A stretch of DNA of 64,000 nt from Nitrospiraceae bacterium (GTDB taxonomy: Bacteria > Nitrospirota > Nitrospiria > Nitrospirales > UBA8639). The position numbers and the translations under genes are program-made. The stretch's first letter is position 1; every line of letters starts with the position of its first letter. The notes under the pieces were generated by a model, which saw nothing but the letters and a program-made list of their open reading frames with translations, searched no databases and had not been told where the DNA came from. This document shows, in pieces, positions 1-8,785 of this stretch. The DNA is taken from positions 888,501-952,500 of the forward strand of contig JACKFE010000001.1 in assembly GCA_020632635.1 (NCBI GenBank). The letters are read 5' to 3'.

Positions 1-2
1 TT

Positions 3-2186
3 GAAATCAAGCAGAACAAGCGGCGGGAAAGTCTCATCGAACATGCTGACAAAGCTCGTCTTTCTCGCGAACTCGTCCGCTTGCGAGACGATGTGCCCCT
101 AACCATTCCGCTCACCCAACTGGAACGCCGGCAACCGGATCTTGAACATCTTGAACGATTTCTCACGGAACAAGGCTTTAAATCCATCTTGGCTCGGCTG
201 CACAGCCGACACCCGAAGGAGAAAGCACCCGTCTCGGCTCCCTCCATGACGGCCTCCCCTTCAGAGTCGGCACGACCTTCAACGCCAGCCCCATCGATGT
301 CCTCACCACCAATCAAAGCTCGGTACGAACTGGTACAAACGGTGGAAGCCTTGGAACAGTGGGTGGCCGATGCCGTTCAACAAGGATTGGTAGCCATCGA
401 TACAGAAACAACCTCGCTGGACCAAACCCAAGCTGAACTAGTGGGGATGTCCCTCTGCCTTCAACCCGGAAAGGCTTGCTATATTCCGTTGGGACATATC
501 GCCCCAGGTTCAACATCCCCCTTGGATTTATTGGGACATGCCGACTCAACAGCAGGCCAACCCCGGCAAATTCCCTTCAACACCGCCCTGGACCGACTTC
601 GTCCTCTCCTAGCCGATTCAGGAGTGCTCAAAGTTGGGCACAACATCAAATACGATATGGTGGTCTTGGAACGGTACGGAGTGCCGGTGAGGCCGGTGGA
701 TGATTCCATGCTGCTGTCGTACGTCTTGGAAGGGGGACTTCATGGACATGGCATGGATGAATTGGCCCAACGATACCTGGGGCACACCACGATCACGTTT
801 AAAGAAGTCGCAGGCATAGGAAAGTCCCAAGTGACCTTTGATCAAGTCCCCTTGGACAAGGCCCTGGACTATGCCGCAGAGGATGCGGAGGTCACCTTCC
901 GGTTGCATCAAATGCTCAAACCGAGGCTGATCGAGGAGCATCTGGTCGCAGTGTACGAAACGCTCGAGCGCCCCCTGATTCCTGTGTTGACGGCCATGGA
1001 ACAACGGGGCATTAAGGTCGACGTGCCTCAACTGAAACAGGTCTCTCAGGAATTTGCCCAACGCCTCCATGATTTGGAACAGGAGATTCACCGATTAGCC
1101 GGAAAAACGTTCAATGTCGGCTCTCCCAAGCAATTAGGCGAAATCCTATTCGAAGATCTCAAACTTGGAGAAGGACAGAAAAGCAAAGCCGGCAGTTACG
1201 GTACCGGCGCAGACATTCTGGAATCCTTAGCTGCCCAAGGACATATCCTGCCCGAAAAGGTTTTAGAATGGCGGCATTTAGAAAAACTGCGCAGTACTTA
1301 CGCCGATGCCCTGCTTCACCAAATCAATCCGCACACGAACCGTGTGCATACATCTTACGCCATGGCCTCGGCGGCGACGGGACGCCTGTCTTCCACCGAT
1401 CCCAATTTGCAAAACATCCCCATCCGCACCGAAGAGGGCCGAAAAATCCGGAAAGCGTTCGTGGCCGAACCGGGACATCAACTCGTGTCATTGGACTATT
1501 CACAGATCGAATTACGGCTCCTGGCCCACATGGCTGATATCCCGGTGCTCAAACAAGCCTTTTGGGACGGACAGGATATTCACGCCCTCACCGCAAGTCA
1601 GGTCTTTGGCATACCCTTGGACCAACTGGACTCAGCCACACGACGAAAAGCCAAAGCCATTAACTTCGGCATTATTTACGGCATTAGCCCATTTGGGCTG
1701 GCCCGACAATTGGGGATCGAGCAATCCGAGGCAGCCTCTTATATCAAAACCTATTTTGAACGCTATCCCGGAATTCAAGAATACATGGAACGCACCAAAC
1801 AATTTTGCCGCGAACACGGATACGTGCAAACCCTGTTCGGCAGACGATGCCATGTGCCGGGCATCCATGACAAAAACCCGGCTCGCCGGAATTTCTCGGA
1901 ACGGGCAGCCATTAATGCCCCGTTGCAAGGCACCGCGGCCGACATCCTCAAACGAGCCATGATCCGCGTCCCCCCTGCCTTGACACAACATGGTCTCATG
2001 GAAAAAGCTCACATGCTCCTTACAGTCCATGACGAACTGTTATTCGAGGTACACGAATCAGTTATCAAGGAAACCGGTTCCTTGATCCAAACGGTGATGG
2101 AATCCGCCACGCTCCCAGCTGTCAAGCTTTCGATCCCTCTCACAGTGGATGTGGGGCAAGGCCATTCCTGGGATGCGGCACACTAA
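3..2186 (+). CDS. polA: DNA polymerase I, 5'-truncated by window edge
   Basis: Repair and Okazaki-fragment polymerase. The reading frame is open from the first bases, so the gene begins upstream; about 727 residues of the usual ~900 are visible. The first ~65 visible residues are the end of the 5'-nuclease domain (LSRELVRLRDDVPL-like stretch). A Pro/Ser-rich linker follows, then the 3'-5' exonuclease with DTET, GHNIKYD and YAAEDAE motifs, so all proofreading acidic residues look present. The polymerase domain has motif A (DYSQIELRLLAH), motif B (RRKAKAINFGIIYG) and motif C (VHDELLFEV). The exonuclease III gene follows one small gene downstream on the same strand, which fits a repair theme. 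Family assignment is certain; only the start is missing. Confidence 0.97.
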   Translation, partial: EIKQNKRRESLIEHADKARLSRELVRLRDDVPLTIPLTQLERRQPDLEHLERFLTEQGFKSILARLHSRHPKEKAPVSAPSMTASPSESARPSTPAPSMSSPPIKARYELVQTVEALEQWVADAVQQGLVAIDTETTSLDQTQAELVGMSLCLQPGKACYIPLGHIAPGSTSPLDLLGHADSTAGQPRQIPFNTALDRLRPLLADSGVLKVGHNIKYDMVVLERYGVPVRPVDDSMLLSYVLEGGLHGHGMDELAQRYLGHTTITFKEVAGIGKSQVTFDQVPLDKALDYAAEDAEVTFRLHQMLKPRLIEEHLVAVYETLERPLIPVLTAMEQRGIKVDVPQLKQVSQEFAQRLHDLEQEIHRLAGKTFNVGSPKQLGEILFEDLKLGEGQKSKAGSYGTGADILESLAAQGHILPEKVLEWRHLEKLRSTYADALLHQINPHTNRVHTSYAMASAATGRLSSTDPNLQNIPIRTEEGRKIRKAFVAEPGHQLVSLDYSQIELRLLAHMADIPVLKQAFWDGQDIHALTASQVFGIPLDQLDSATRRKAKAINFGIIYGISPFGLARQLGIEQSEAASYIKTYFERYPGIQEYMERTKQFCREHGYVQTLFGRRCHVPGIHDKNPARRNFSERAAINAPLQGTAADILKRAMIRVPPALTQHGLMEKAHMLLTVHDELLFEVHESVIKETGSLIQTVMESATLPAVKLSIPLTVDVGQGHSWDAAH

Positions 2187-2229
2187 TCATGGCCAACCAT
2201 CTCAGAAGAACACAAGACAGGAGAATATA

Positions 2230-2517
2230 ATGGAGAGACCAACCTATGGAGAACTGTTGAAACTCATGTGGTTTCTGGTGTGGCGCCATGTCGTCATTTT
2301 GGTCTTCGTGAGTATGACGATCGGATGGACGCTCCCAGTCATATTCAATACCACCATTTCCGATTCCTCTCAGTACCTGTTGGAAATCAGCATCTATGGG
2401 GCGCTGTTTTTTGGGATTACCCCCTTCATTCTGAAGACCTTATTCCAAAAAGAATTCCAAGGATTTCAAGTCATCTTTCAACGCACCCACGAAACCTCTA
2501 AAAATCCTGCCGCCTAG
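2230..2517 (+). CDS. Small two-helix inner-membrane protein, unknown function
   Basis: A 95-residue protein that I do not recognise. The ATG chosen follows an AGGAGA ribosome site about 5 bases away; an upstream in-frame start exists but overlaps the end of polA and has no such site. Two hydrophobic segments are visible, roughly residues 14-35 (WFLVWRHVVILVFVSMTIGW) and 52-70 (LEISIYGALFFGITPFIL), with a charged C-terminal tail. It sits 43 bp after polA and 32 bp before the exonuclease III gene, probably in one transcript. It is likely a conserved lineage-specific membrane protein. Confidence 0.7.
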   Translation: MERPTYGELLKLMWFLVWRHVVILVFVSMTIGWTLPVIFNTTISDSSQYLLEISIYGALFFGITPFILKTLFQKEFQGFQVIFQRTHETSKNPAA

Positions 2518-2549
2518 CCACTTCTTCTCGAAAACAATTCTGGATCACC

Positions 2550-3320
2550 ATGAAAATCGCCACCTGGAACGTCAACTCGATCAAAGTCAGAATCCCCCAC
2601 CTGATAGAATGGGTGACAGAAACGAGTCCTGACATCCTCCTGCTCCAGGAATTGAAAACCACCGATGAGCAATTCCCCCGCATGGCGATGGATGAACTGG
2701 GATACAATTTTGCCACCGTCGGCCAGAAAACCTATAACGGAGTGGCCATATTGGCTAAAGCCCCTATCGAAGTGGAACACACGGCCCTGCCCGGCGACGA
2801 TACCGATGAACAAGCCCGCTATGTGGAGGCCATTATTGGTCAGGTTCGAGTTGCCTCGATTTATTTACCCAACGGCAATCCGGTCGGAACCGAAAAGTTT
2901 TCATACAAACTCCAATGGATGGACCGCCTCATTACCCACGCCCGCTCGCTTCTTGCCCTGGAGGAGGCCGTCATTTTGGGCGGTGATTTTAATGTGTGTC
3001 CCACCGATCAGGATGTCTATGACCCGAAAGGGTTTGAGGAGGATGCCCTCTGCCGACTGGAATCCCGCAGCCGGTTTCGTGCCGTATGTCACCTGGGATT
3101 CACCGATGCCCTTCGAGCCTTTCATCCCGAACTCGGCTTGTACACATACTGGGATTACCAGGCCGGAAGATGGAATCGGGATGAAGGGTTGCGCATTGAC
3201 CATATCCTGCTCTCGCCACAGGCCGCTGACCATTTGACGGCATCAGGAGTAGACAGAGCCCCGCGTGGTAAGGAAAAGCCATCCGATCACACGCCCGTCT
3301 GGTGTGAACTGTCGCTCTAA
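2550..3320 (+). CDS. xthA: Exodeoxyribonuclease III (AP endonuclease family)
   Basis: A 256-residue Mg-dependent AP endonuclease/3'-exonuclease of the EEP fold, acting in base excision repair. The N-terminus MKIATWNVNSIKVR carries the metal-binding Asn, LLQELKT the catalytic Glu, GGDFNVCPTDQDVYDP the Asp-Asn pair, and RIDHILLS and SDHTPVW the C-terminal Asp and His. The length is normal for the family. It lies 32 bp after the small membrane gene and in the same orientation as polA, so gap filling after AP-site cleavage may be co-expressed. Confidence 0.95.
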   Translation: MKIATWNVNSIKVRIPHLIEWVTETSPDILLLQELKTTDEQFPRMAMDELGYNFATVGQKTYNGVAILAKAPIEVEHTALPGDDTDEQARYVEAIIGQVRVASIYLPNGNPVGTEKFSYKLQWMDRLITHARSLLALEEAVILGGDFNVCPTDQDVYDPKGFEEDALCRLESRSRFRAVCHLGFTDALRAFHPELGLYTYWDYQAGRWNRDEGLRIDHILLSPQAADHLTASGVDRAPRGKEKPSDHTPVWCELSL

Positions 3321-3521
3321 CGTTCGTCCCCGACAAAGCGGCCAATACCTTGGGACAGAAATGGGTCGTGTTAGAAATGACATATCCCTGGGATTTTTTA
3401 TTTGATGGGTTCTCCTCATTTTTGTTAGCCTCTCTTGAAGAGACTTGTTGTCCTATTCCTCAATCGCAAAGAGTGGAACCTCTGATTCTCCCCTCCACGA
3501 CGTTTCCACACCGTTCAACAT

Positions 3522-4949
3522 ATGAATGCCATTAAATTCGGCACATCGGGATGGCGAGCCATTGTGGCGGATGATTTTACGGTCCGGAATATCCGAATCG
3601 TGTGCCAAGGTATCGCCCAATATCTTCGGCAACAAAAGATCGCCCAACAGGGCATTCTGATTGGATACGATGCTCGCTTTCTCGGGGAACATTTTGCCAA
3701 AGTCGTGGCTGAAGTGATGGCTGCCCACGGCATTCCCTGCCTGTTATGTGACCGGGATACCCCCACGCCGGCGATTTCCTATCATGTATTGACACGGAAA
3801 TTGGCCGGGGGCATTAACATTTCGGCCAGTCACCATCCGCCGGAATATAACGGCATTAAATTTACCCCCTCCTGGGGTGGCCCGGCACTCCCGGAAACCA
3901 CCAAAGCAATTGAATTGCGAATCTTGCCTTTGCTGCATGGCGAATTCATCAAATGGATTCCTTGGGAACGGGCCAAAGCCGAAGGGATGGTCCGCTCCTT
4001 CGATCCTCAACCTGAGTATCTGAAAAGCTTGGAACAGCATGTGGACCGGGATCGCATACGCAACGGACGCATTCGAATTGTCTTCGATCCGCTGTATGGC
4101 ACCACACGCAATTATTTAGACGAATTCCTGCGACAAGCCGGAGCTAAACTCGCGGTTCTCCATCATTGGCGAGACCCCTACTTTGGAGGACTACGACCGG
4201 AACCCACGGATGCCACACTTCACGATTTACAAGAGACCGTTCGAACGGAACGCGCTCATCTCGGTTTAGCCACCGATGGAGATGGGGACCGCTTCGGTGT
4301 GGTTGATACCGACGGCACCTATATCCCTGCCAATGACATCTTACCCGTCTTATTGGATTATCTGATTACAAGCCGGAGATGGACTGGCGCCGTGGCCCGT
4401 TCGGTAGCCACCACACACTTGATTGATGCAGTGGCCGCCCACCATGGGCTAGGTGTTCATGAAACCCCAGTCGGGTTTAAGTTTATCGGCGAACTCTTGG
4501 CGAAAGGGGAAGTCGTATTTGGGGGAGAAGAAAGTGCCGGGCTTTCCATTCACGGACATGTCCCGGAAAAAGACGGGATTTTAGCCGGAGCCCTCGTGGC
4601 GGAAATGGTGGCCTTTACCGGCAAGAGCATCCAGGAACTTCTGGCCGATGTCTGTCAACGGGTCGGGACCCGTCACAGTCAACGAACCGATCTGAGCACC
4701 AGCGACCCTATGCAGGACACCATCAAAAGAGTGGTCGATCACCCACCCACAACCTTTGCCGGAGATGAAGTCCGGCAGGTCAACAAAATGGATGGCTGTA
4801 AACTGATCCTCCAGGATGGTAGCTGGTTCCTCCTTCGCCCTTCAGGCACCGAACCGATCGTGCGGTGTTACGGGGAAGCCAAAAGCCCTGAACGCCTGAA
4901 AGAGATCATGGAAGCCGGCAATTCACTTCTCCACTCAGCCCGCACTTAA
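3522..4949 (+). CDS. Phosphoglucomutase/phosphomannomutase (alpha-D-phosphohexomutase)
   Basis: A 475-residue cytoplasmic enzyme that interconverts hexose-1-P and hexose-6-P. The four family signatures are in order: N-terminal FGTSGWRAIVADDF, the phosphoserine loop ISASHHPPEYNGIK (Ser is the phosphate carrier), the metal loop DGDGDRFGVVD, the sugar loop GGEESAGLS and the phosphate-binding RPSGTEPIVRCY near the C-terminus. The GGEESAG loop is the type seen in glucose-preferring members, so phosphoglucomutase activity is a little more likely, but the sequence does not prove specificity. A 200-bp leader with no other feature precedes it. Confidence 0.92.
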   Translation: MNAIKFGTSGWRAIVADDFTVRNIRIVCQGIAQYLRQQKIAQQGILIGYDARFLGEHFAKVVAEVMAAHGIPCLLCDRDTPTPAISYHVLTRKLAGGINISASHHPPEYNGIKFTPSWGGPALPETTKAIELRILPLLHGEFIKWIPWERAKAEGMVRSFDPQPEYLKSLEQHVDRDRIRNGRIRIVFDPLYGTTRNYLDEFLRQAGAKLAVLHHWRDPYFGGLRPEPTDATLHDLQETVRTERAHLGLATDGDGDRFGVVDTDGTYIPANDILPVLLDYLITSRRWTGAVARSVATTHLIDAVAAHHGLGVHETPVGFKFIGELLAKGEVVFGGEESAGLSIHGHVPEKDGILAGALVAEMVAFTGKSIQELLADVCQRVGTRHSQRTDLSTSDPMQDTIKRVVDHPPTTFAGDEVRQVNKMDGCKLILQDGSWFLLRPSGTEPIVRCYGEAKSPERLKEIMEAGNSLLHSART

Positions 4950-5028
4950 GCTTGACCTCCCGCTCAACGCCCCTCCGTCCGTTCAAATTACGGAACTTAT
5001 CCTTTTTCGCCAGTCCTTGTAGGGCGGG

Positions 5029-5406
5029 CTAGGCCTCAACCTCTTCGGCGGCCTTCGCAATTTTTCTGGCGGTCGCCTTGGCGGAGCGTGCCAGGCGTTT
5101 TTCTTCAATTTTTTCTATTTCATGTTCAATGGCCAAAAAGGCCGCACGAATAGCCTCTTCAAAGGTTTTGGATTCTTTCCTGGCCGTGAGCACCCGTTTT
5201 CGTGGCAGAGTAATCACGATGAGCGCTTCGGCGTTATCGGCCCCTTTTTTGTGATGGGCATTTTTGGTGAGCGTCACACGGGCATGGGTCAGACGAACTT
5301 TGTCGGTTTCCAACGCTTCGACCCGCCGTTCAATCTCTTTTTTCCATCGGGGGGTCATGCCCACATTTCGGCTCTCAATTTTCAAATCCACAGTTTGTTC
5401 GGCCAT
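5029..5406 (-). CDS. hpf: Ribosome hibernation promoting factor (HPF/RaiA family)
   Basis: A 125-residue short-type hibernation factor (sigma-54 modulation protein family) that binds the 30S decoding region in resting cells. The fold begins DLKIESRNVGMTPRWKKEIE and contains the long basic helix EEAIRAAFLAIEHEIEKIEEKR. The start is set at MAEQTVD because GAAGGAG lies about 5 bases upstream; a longer version begins six codons earlier without a site. The C-terminus is Lys/Ala-rich (RSAKATARKIAKAAEEVEA) instead of the extra dimerisation domain of long HPF. It is divergent from the msrB-like gene to its right. Confidence 0.85.
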   Translation of the reverse strand: MAEQTVDLKIESRNVGMTPRWKKEIERRVEALETDKVRLTHARVTLTKNAHHKKGADNAEALIVITLPRKRVLTARKESKTFEEAIRAAFLAIEHEIEKIEEKRLARSAKATARKIAKAAEEVEA

Positions 5407-5680
5407 AGACACTCCTTCATTCAATAATGCGGTGAAACTCTCATTGACGGCATTTTTTCACGGTATCGGCACCTCGCTTGAACCTCCCCACCCAGGGTGC
5501 TCCCCACTTGCATAGGCGCTGAGACAGTGTAAAAATTTCCTCGGGATCAGTCAAAGACTTTTTCGTCTAGTTGTAACATCTGGTGGACCATCCAGGACTG
5601 AAGTGATAAGTTGGGAAGAGTAAGGCCTCGCCTTCTTCTCAACCCGACCACTCTGGGTCGGAATACAAAGGAGGACGTGT

Positions 5681-6193
5681 ATGCCTGGGTTGAAGAGGAG
5701 GAGTCTTATGAAAGTCGGTTTGGTATTCGGCTTGGGAATGTTAGGAAAATCCTTGGGTATATCCTTAGCTGCGCCCACCCCCATCCCACCCGGTGACGCC
5801 GTGGGAAAAATCACGAAGTCCGATGAGGAATGGAAAGCCCAGCTCACGGACACCCAGTATCAAGTCTTACGACACGAAGCGACGGAACCTCCCTTTTCCA
5901 ATGAGTATCACAACAAGAAAGACAAGGGAACCTATCAGTGCGCGGGATGTGCCTTGCCCCTTTTCTCTTCAGACACGAAATTCGATAGTGGGACGGGGTG
6001 GCCAAGTTTTTGGCAACCGATTTCCGAAGCCGTGATTGAAACCAGAACCGATTGGAAGTTGATCTATCCGAGGACGGAGGTACACTGCGCCCGGTGTGGC
6101 GGACATCAAGGACACGTCTTTGATGACGGCCCTCCACCTACAGGTCTCCGGTATTGCATCAACTCGGCCGCACTGAAGTTTATTCCCGCTTAG
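5681..6193 (+). CDS. msrB: Peptide-methionine (R)-S-oxide reductase, probably exported
   Basis: A 170-residue methionine-R-sulfoxide reductase. The zinc-type Cys pairs are CAGC and CARC (the latter in CARCGGHQGHVF); GTGWPSF is the substrate pocket and RYCINSAAL carries the catalytic Cys. The N-terminus has KRRSLMKVG followed by a hydrophobic stretch of ~20 residues and AAP, which reads as a twin-arginine signal, so the enzyme probably repairs periplasmic proteins. GGAGG sits 7 bases before the ATG. Its stop codon overlaps the stop codon of the convergent regulator gene. A tatA-like gene lies at 20.2 kb. Confidence 0.93.
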   Translation: MPGLKRRSLMKVGLVFGLGMLGKSLGISLAAPTPIPPGDAVGKITKSDEEWKAQLTDTQYQVLRHEATEPPFSNEYHNKKDKGTYQCAGCALPLFSSDTKFDSGTGWPSFWQPISEAVIETRTDWKLIYPRTEVHCARCGGHQGHVFDDGPPPTGLRYCINSAALKFIPA

Positions 6194-8781
6194 GAAGCCT
6201 GGGAAGGCGCGGCTGAAAAACGTTCGTGAATAAACCGTTCGACCGCCGGGAAATGCCGTTCCGGCAGGTTGCGGAACCTTTTCCGGCAATCCGCAATCGC
6301 CTGCTCCGCCGAATCATAGGTTTTGGAAGAGGGCAATATATTTTTGGCATATTCTCTCAGCCGCGCTTCCACCACACGCACCAGAGCCTCTTCTCCGGCC
6401 AACTCACGCGCCGCAGCAGACACATCATGCCGGTGCTCGACTAAGGCTTGAAATCCCAGACCTTTCAGGCGTTGCGTCACCGTGCTCCGATCCCAGCCTA
6501 ATTCCCTGGCAGTCCCTTGCATATCGAATCGATGACGGCGCAGACATTGCAAAACCATTAAATCTTCATGGCGATCCAGATCATTCTGGCCATGTGCCCG
6601 GCCGATCTTCATGGTCAATTGAGGCGTGGGTAATCGAAGATCATCCTCGGTTATGAGGTTCCCAACGGTCAATGCCACGGCTTGGCCGATAGTTTGTCGC
6701 AACTCCCGAACATTTCCCGGCCAGTGATAGGCCACGATAGCGTCCATCGCACCCTGGGAAAAACCGAGCGCATCCCGTCCCTGTTGAGTCCCTACCATCG
6801 CCAGAAAGGCGCGGGCCAGAATCCGCCGGTCTTCAGGAATCCGTTCACGCAAAGGCGGCAAGGTCAACACAATACTCCGTAATCGATAGTACAAATCTTC
6901 CCGGTAGCGGCCGGCTTCAATTTCCATTTCTAAATTTCGATTGGTGGCGGCCACAATCCGTACATTTACCCTGGTTTCCCGGCTTTCCCCAACGCGGTAA
7001 AACACGCCGTCCTCCAACACGCGCAACAGCTTGGCTTGAACGTCAGCAGGCAATTCACCCACTTCATCCAAAAATAACGTCCCCCCGTTTGCAGCCTGCA
7101 ATAACCCCACTCGACCCACCGCGCCGGTAAACGCTCCCTTCACATGGCCAAATAACTCCCCTTCGAATAATTCCGGGCGAATGGCTGCCATATTGACCGA
7201 CACAAACGGACCCAAACGACGAGGGCTGAGGGCATGGGCCGCCCTGGCAAACACTTCTTTCCCCGTCCCGGTTTCTCCGAGCAATAGGATAGGGCTGTGG
7301 GTCACGGCCGCGCGTTTGAGCCGTTCAAACAGGTCCAAGAGATGAGGATCTTTGGTGAGAATATTGAACCCTTCACATTCTTGAATCAGGGCCTGACAGC
7401 CTGATGTTTCCGTCACGGCCATTGAGGGCAACGCAGCTGGCACATGTTGGCGAAGTGAGGCCAGCTCATGCTGCAGATGATGAATTCGATCGCGTGTGCT
7501 GTCCACGGCGGACTCGGAATCACGAAGTTGACGAAGGATCGTTTCTTGAGACTCCTGTAATTCAGAAATAACGGAATCAGATGCTTGGACATCTGATCGC
7601 GCGCGCGCTAACTTCAACTCCAAATCCCGAACGCATTGTTGCTTGCCACGCAAGTCGTCCTGTAGACGGGCCAGTGTCCTCTGAACTTCTTGAATTCGGG
7701 ATTCTAAACCTGCCTGGTTGTGAAGCATTCGCCACAGGAGGGAGGCCGCTGTGGTCAGACTGAGGCTCAGGATCGTTCCTCCCATTGGCCATGCCCATCC
7801 TGCCTGAGGAAGCCATCCCAGACCCGCCAAACCAAACAGAAGAATACCCGGCACCACCCATCTGAACCTGGAGGTCCGCTGCGATCGAAGGGATTCGTAC
7901 GCCAGCCATACAGCCGCCAGCATCGTGAGGACGATGGCCCAGAGGAGCGGTACCACCAACAACCACGCATGCGACAAGACGGCCTGAGTGAGCTTGGCAT
8001 GAAGAACAGGCACAGTAGAAGACAGGCCAGCTCCCCGTAATGTTTGTGATGGAGCACCCTCCTCAGCGGACACGACTGCGATCTTGCCTTGAAACATGGC
8101 CGCTAATCGGTCACGCTCCCCAGACTGAAACAGGTCCCTGATCGTTTCAAAAGATGCCATCGGCACATCCACCGACACACGATCCGGGAGCAACACCTGA
8201 TAATCCCCCCCTGGGAAAGACCAGGAACCTTGCCCGTAATTCAAGACATACACCGCGGCAGCCACGCCTACAGGAAGCAGCTGCTCCTGACCGGTTGAGC
8301 CAAGAGAAGGCGCTTCTTCTAAAAGGCCCCCATCAAAAGCAGGTAATACCGAACCGATTCCAACAGCGGCCTGCTGCAGCATATCTGGAGCCGTATCAGG
8401 ATAGAGGACATGGCCCACACGTGTGGTGGTCTCCGCCAAATGGGCCAGACTGCCCAAATCTCCACACCGTAACCCTGAGTCCGGCGAAAAATCTTCGAGG
8501 GACGCGATGGCCAAAGCCCCTGCTTGCCTTATGGCCAAGATCATGGTTTCAAATTCCGCCGGATGCCACCGTCCTGGAGAACAGAGACGATCATGACCGA
8601 TCGGAGCCGACACAAGCACCACGCGAGACCCCTCAGGCCCAGATGAGAAGGAGGCCGCTTGCCAATTCAATATGGCTTGCTCGACTTGAGGAACAACATG
8701 CATGACCCCAAATCCGGCAAGGGTTCCCCCAATAGCCAAACTACAGGCCAAGAGAAACGGGGGTACACGAATCAATCTCAT
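6190..8781 (-). CDS. CHASE2-domain sigma-54-dependent transcription activator
   Basis: An 863-residue membrane regulator. One N-terminal membrane helix (~7-27) leads to an extracytoplasmic CHASE2-like sensor (~30-265), then three helices (~272-295, 308-324, 331-351) and a long coiled coil (~355-447). The AAA+ activator domain has Walker A GETGTGKE (~502), GAFTGA (~549), needed for sigma-54 contact, and Walker B GGTLFLDEVGELP. A Fis-type helix-turn-helix (GTARELGWDRSTVTQRLKGLG) follows, then a ~75-residue tail. The open frame extends upstream, but the ATG at MRLIRVPP lies 4 bp after the TPR gene stop and directly precedes the first membrane helix. Organisation of sensor and sigma-54 activator in one chain is uncommon. 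Targets are unknown. Confidence 0.88.
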   Translation of the reverse strand: MRLIRVPPFLLACSLAIGGTLAGFGVMHVVPQVEQAILNWQAASFSSGPEGSRVVLVSAPIGHDRLCSPGRWHPAEFETMILAIRQAGALAIASLEDFSPDSGLRCGDLGSLAHLAETTTRVGHVLYPDTAPDMLQQAAVGIGSVLPAFDGGLLEEAPSLGSTGQEQLLPVGVAAAVYVLNYGQGSWSFPGGDYQVLLPDRVSVDVPMASFETIRDLFQSGERDRLAAMFQGKIAVVSAEEGAPSQTLRGAGLSSTVPVLHAKLTQAVLSHAWLLVVPLLWAIVLTMLAAVWLAYESLRSQRTSRFRWVVPGILLFGLAGLGWLPQAGWAWPMGGTILSLSLTTAASLLWRMLHNQAGLESRIQEVQRTLARLQDDLRGKQQCVRDLELKLARARSDVQASDSVISELQESQETILRQLRDSESAVDSTRDRIHHLQHELASLRQHVPAALPSMAVTETSGCQALIQECEGFNILTKDPHLLDLFERLKRAAVTHSPILLLGETGTGKEVFARAAHALSPRRLGPFVSVNMAAIRPELFEGELFGHVKGAFTGAVGRVGLLQAANGGTLFLDEVGELPADVQAKLLRVLEDGVFYRVGESRETRVNVRIVAATNRNLEMEIEAGRYREDLYYRLRSIVLTLPPLRERIPEDRRILARAFLAMVGTQQGRDALGFSQGAMDAIVAYHWPGNVRELRQTIGQAVALTVGNLITEDDLRLPTPQLTMKIGRAHGQNDLDRHEDLMVLQCLRRHRFDMQGTARELGWDRSTVTQRLKGLGFQALVEHRHDVSAAARELAGEEALVRVVEARLREYAKNILPSSKTYDSAEQAIADCRKRFRNLPERHFPAVERFIHERFSAAPSQAS

Positions 8782-8785
8782 GACA

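Noticed and set aside
1306..1962. 218-residue open frame inside polA
   Set aside because: Same-strand shadow of polA in another frame, with no family-like sequence or RBS.
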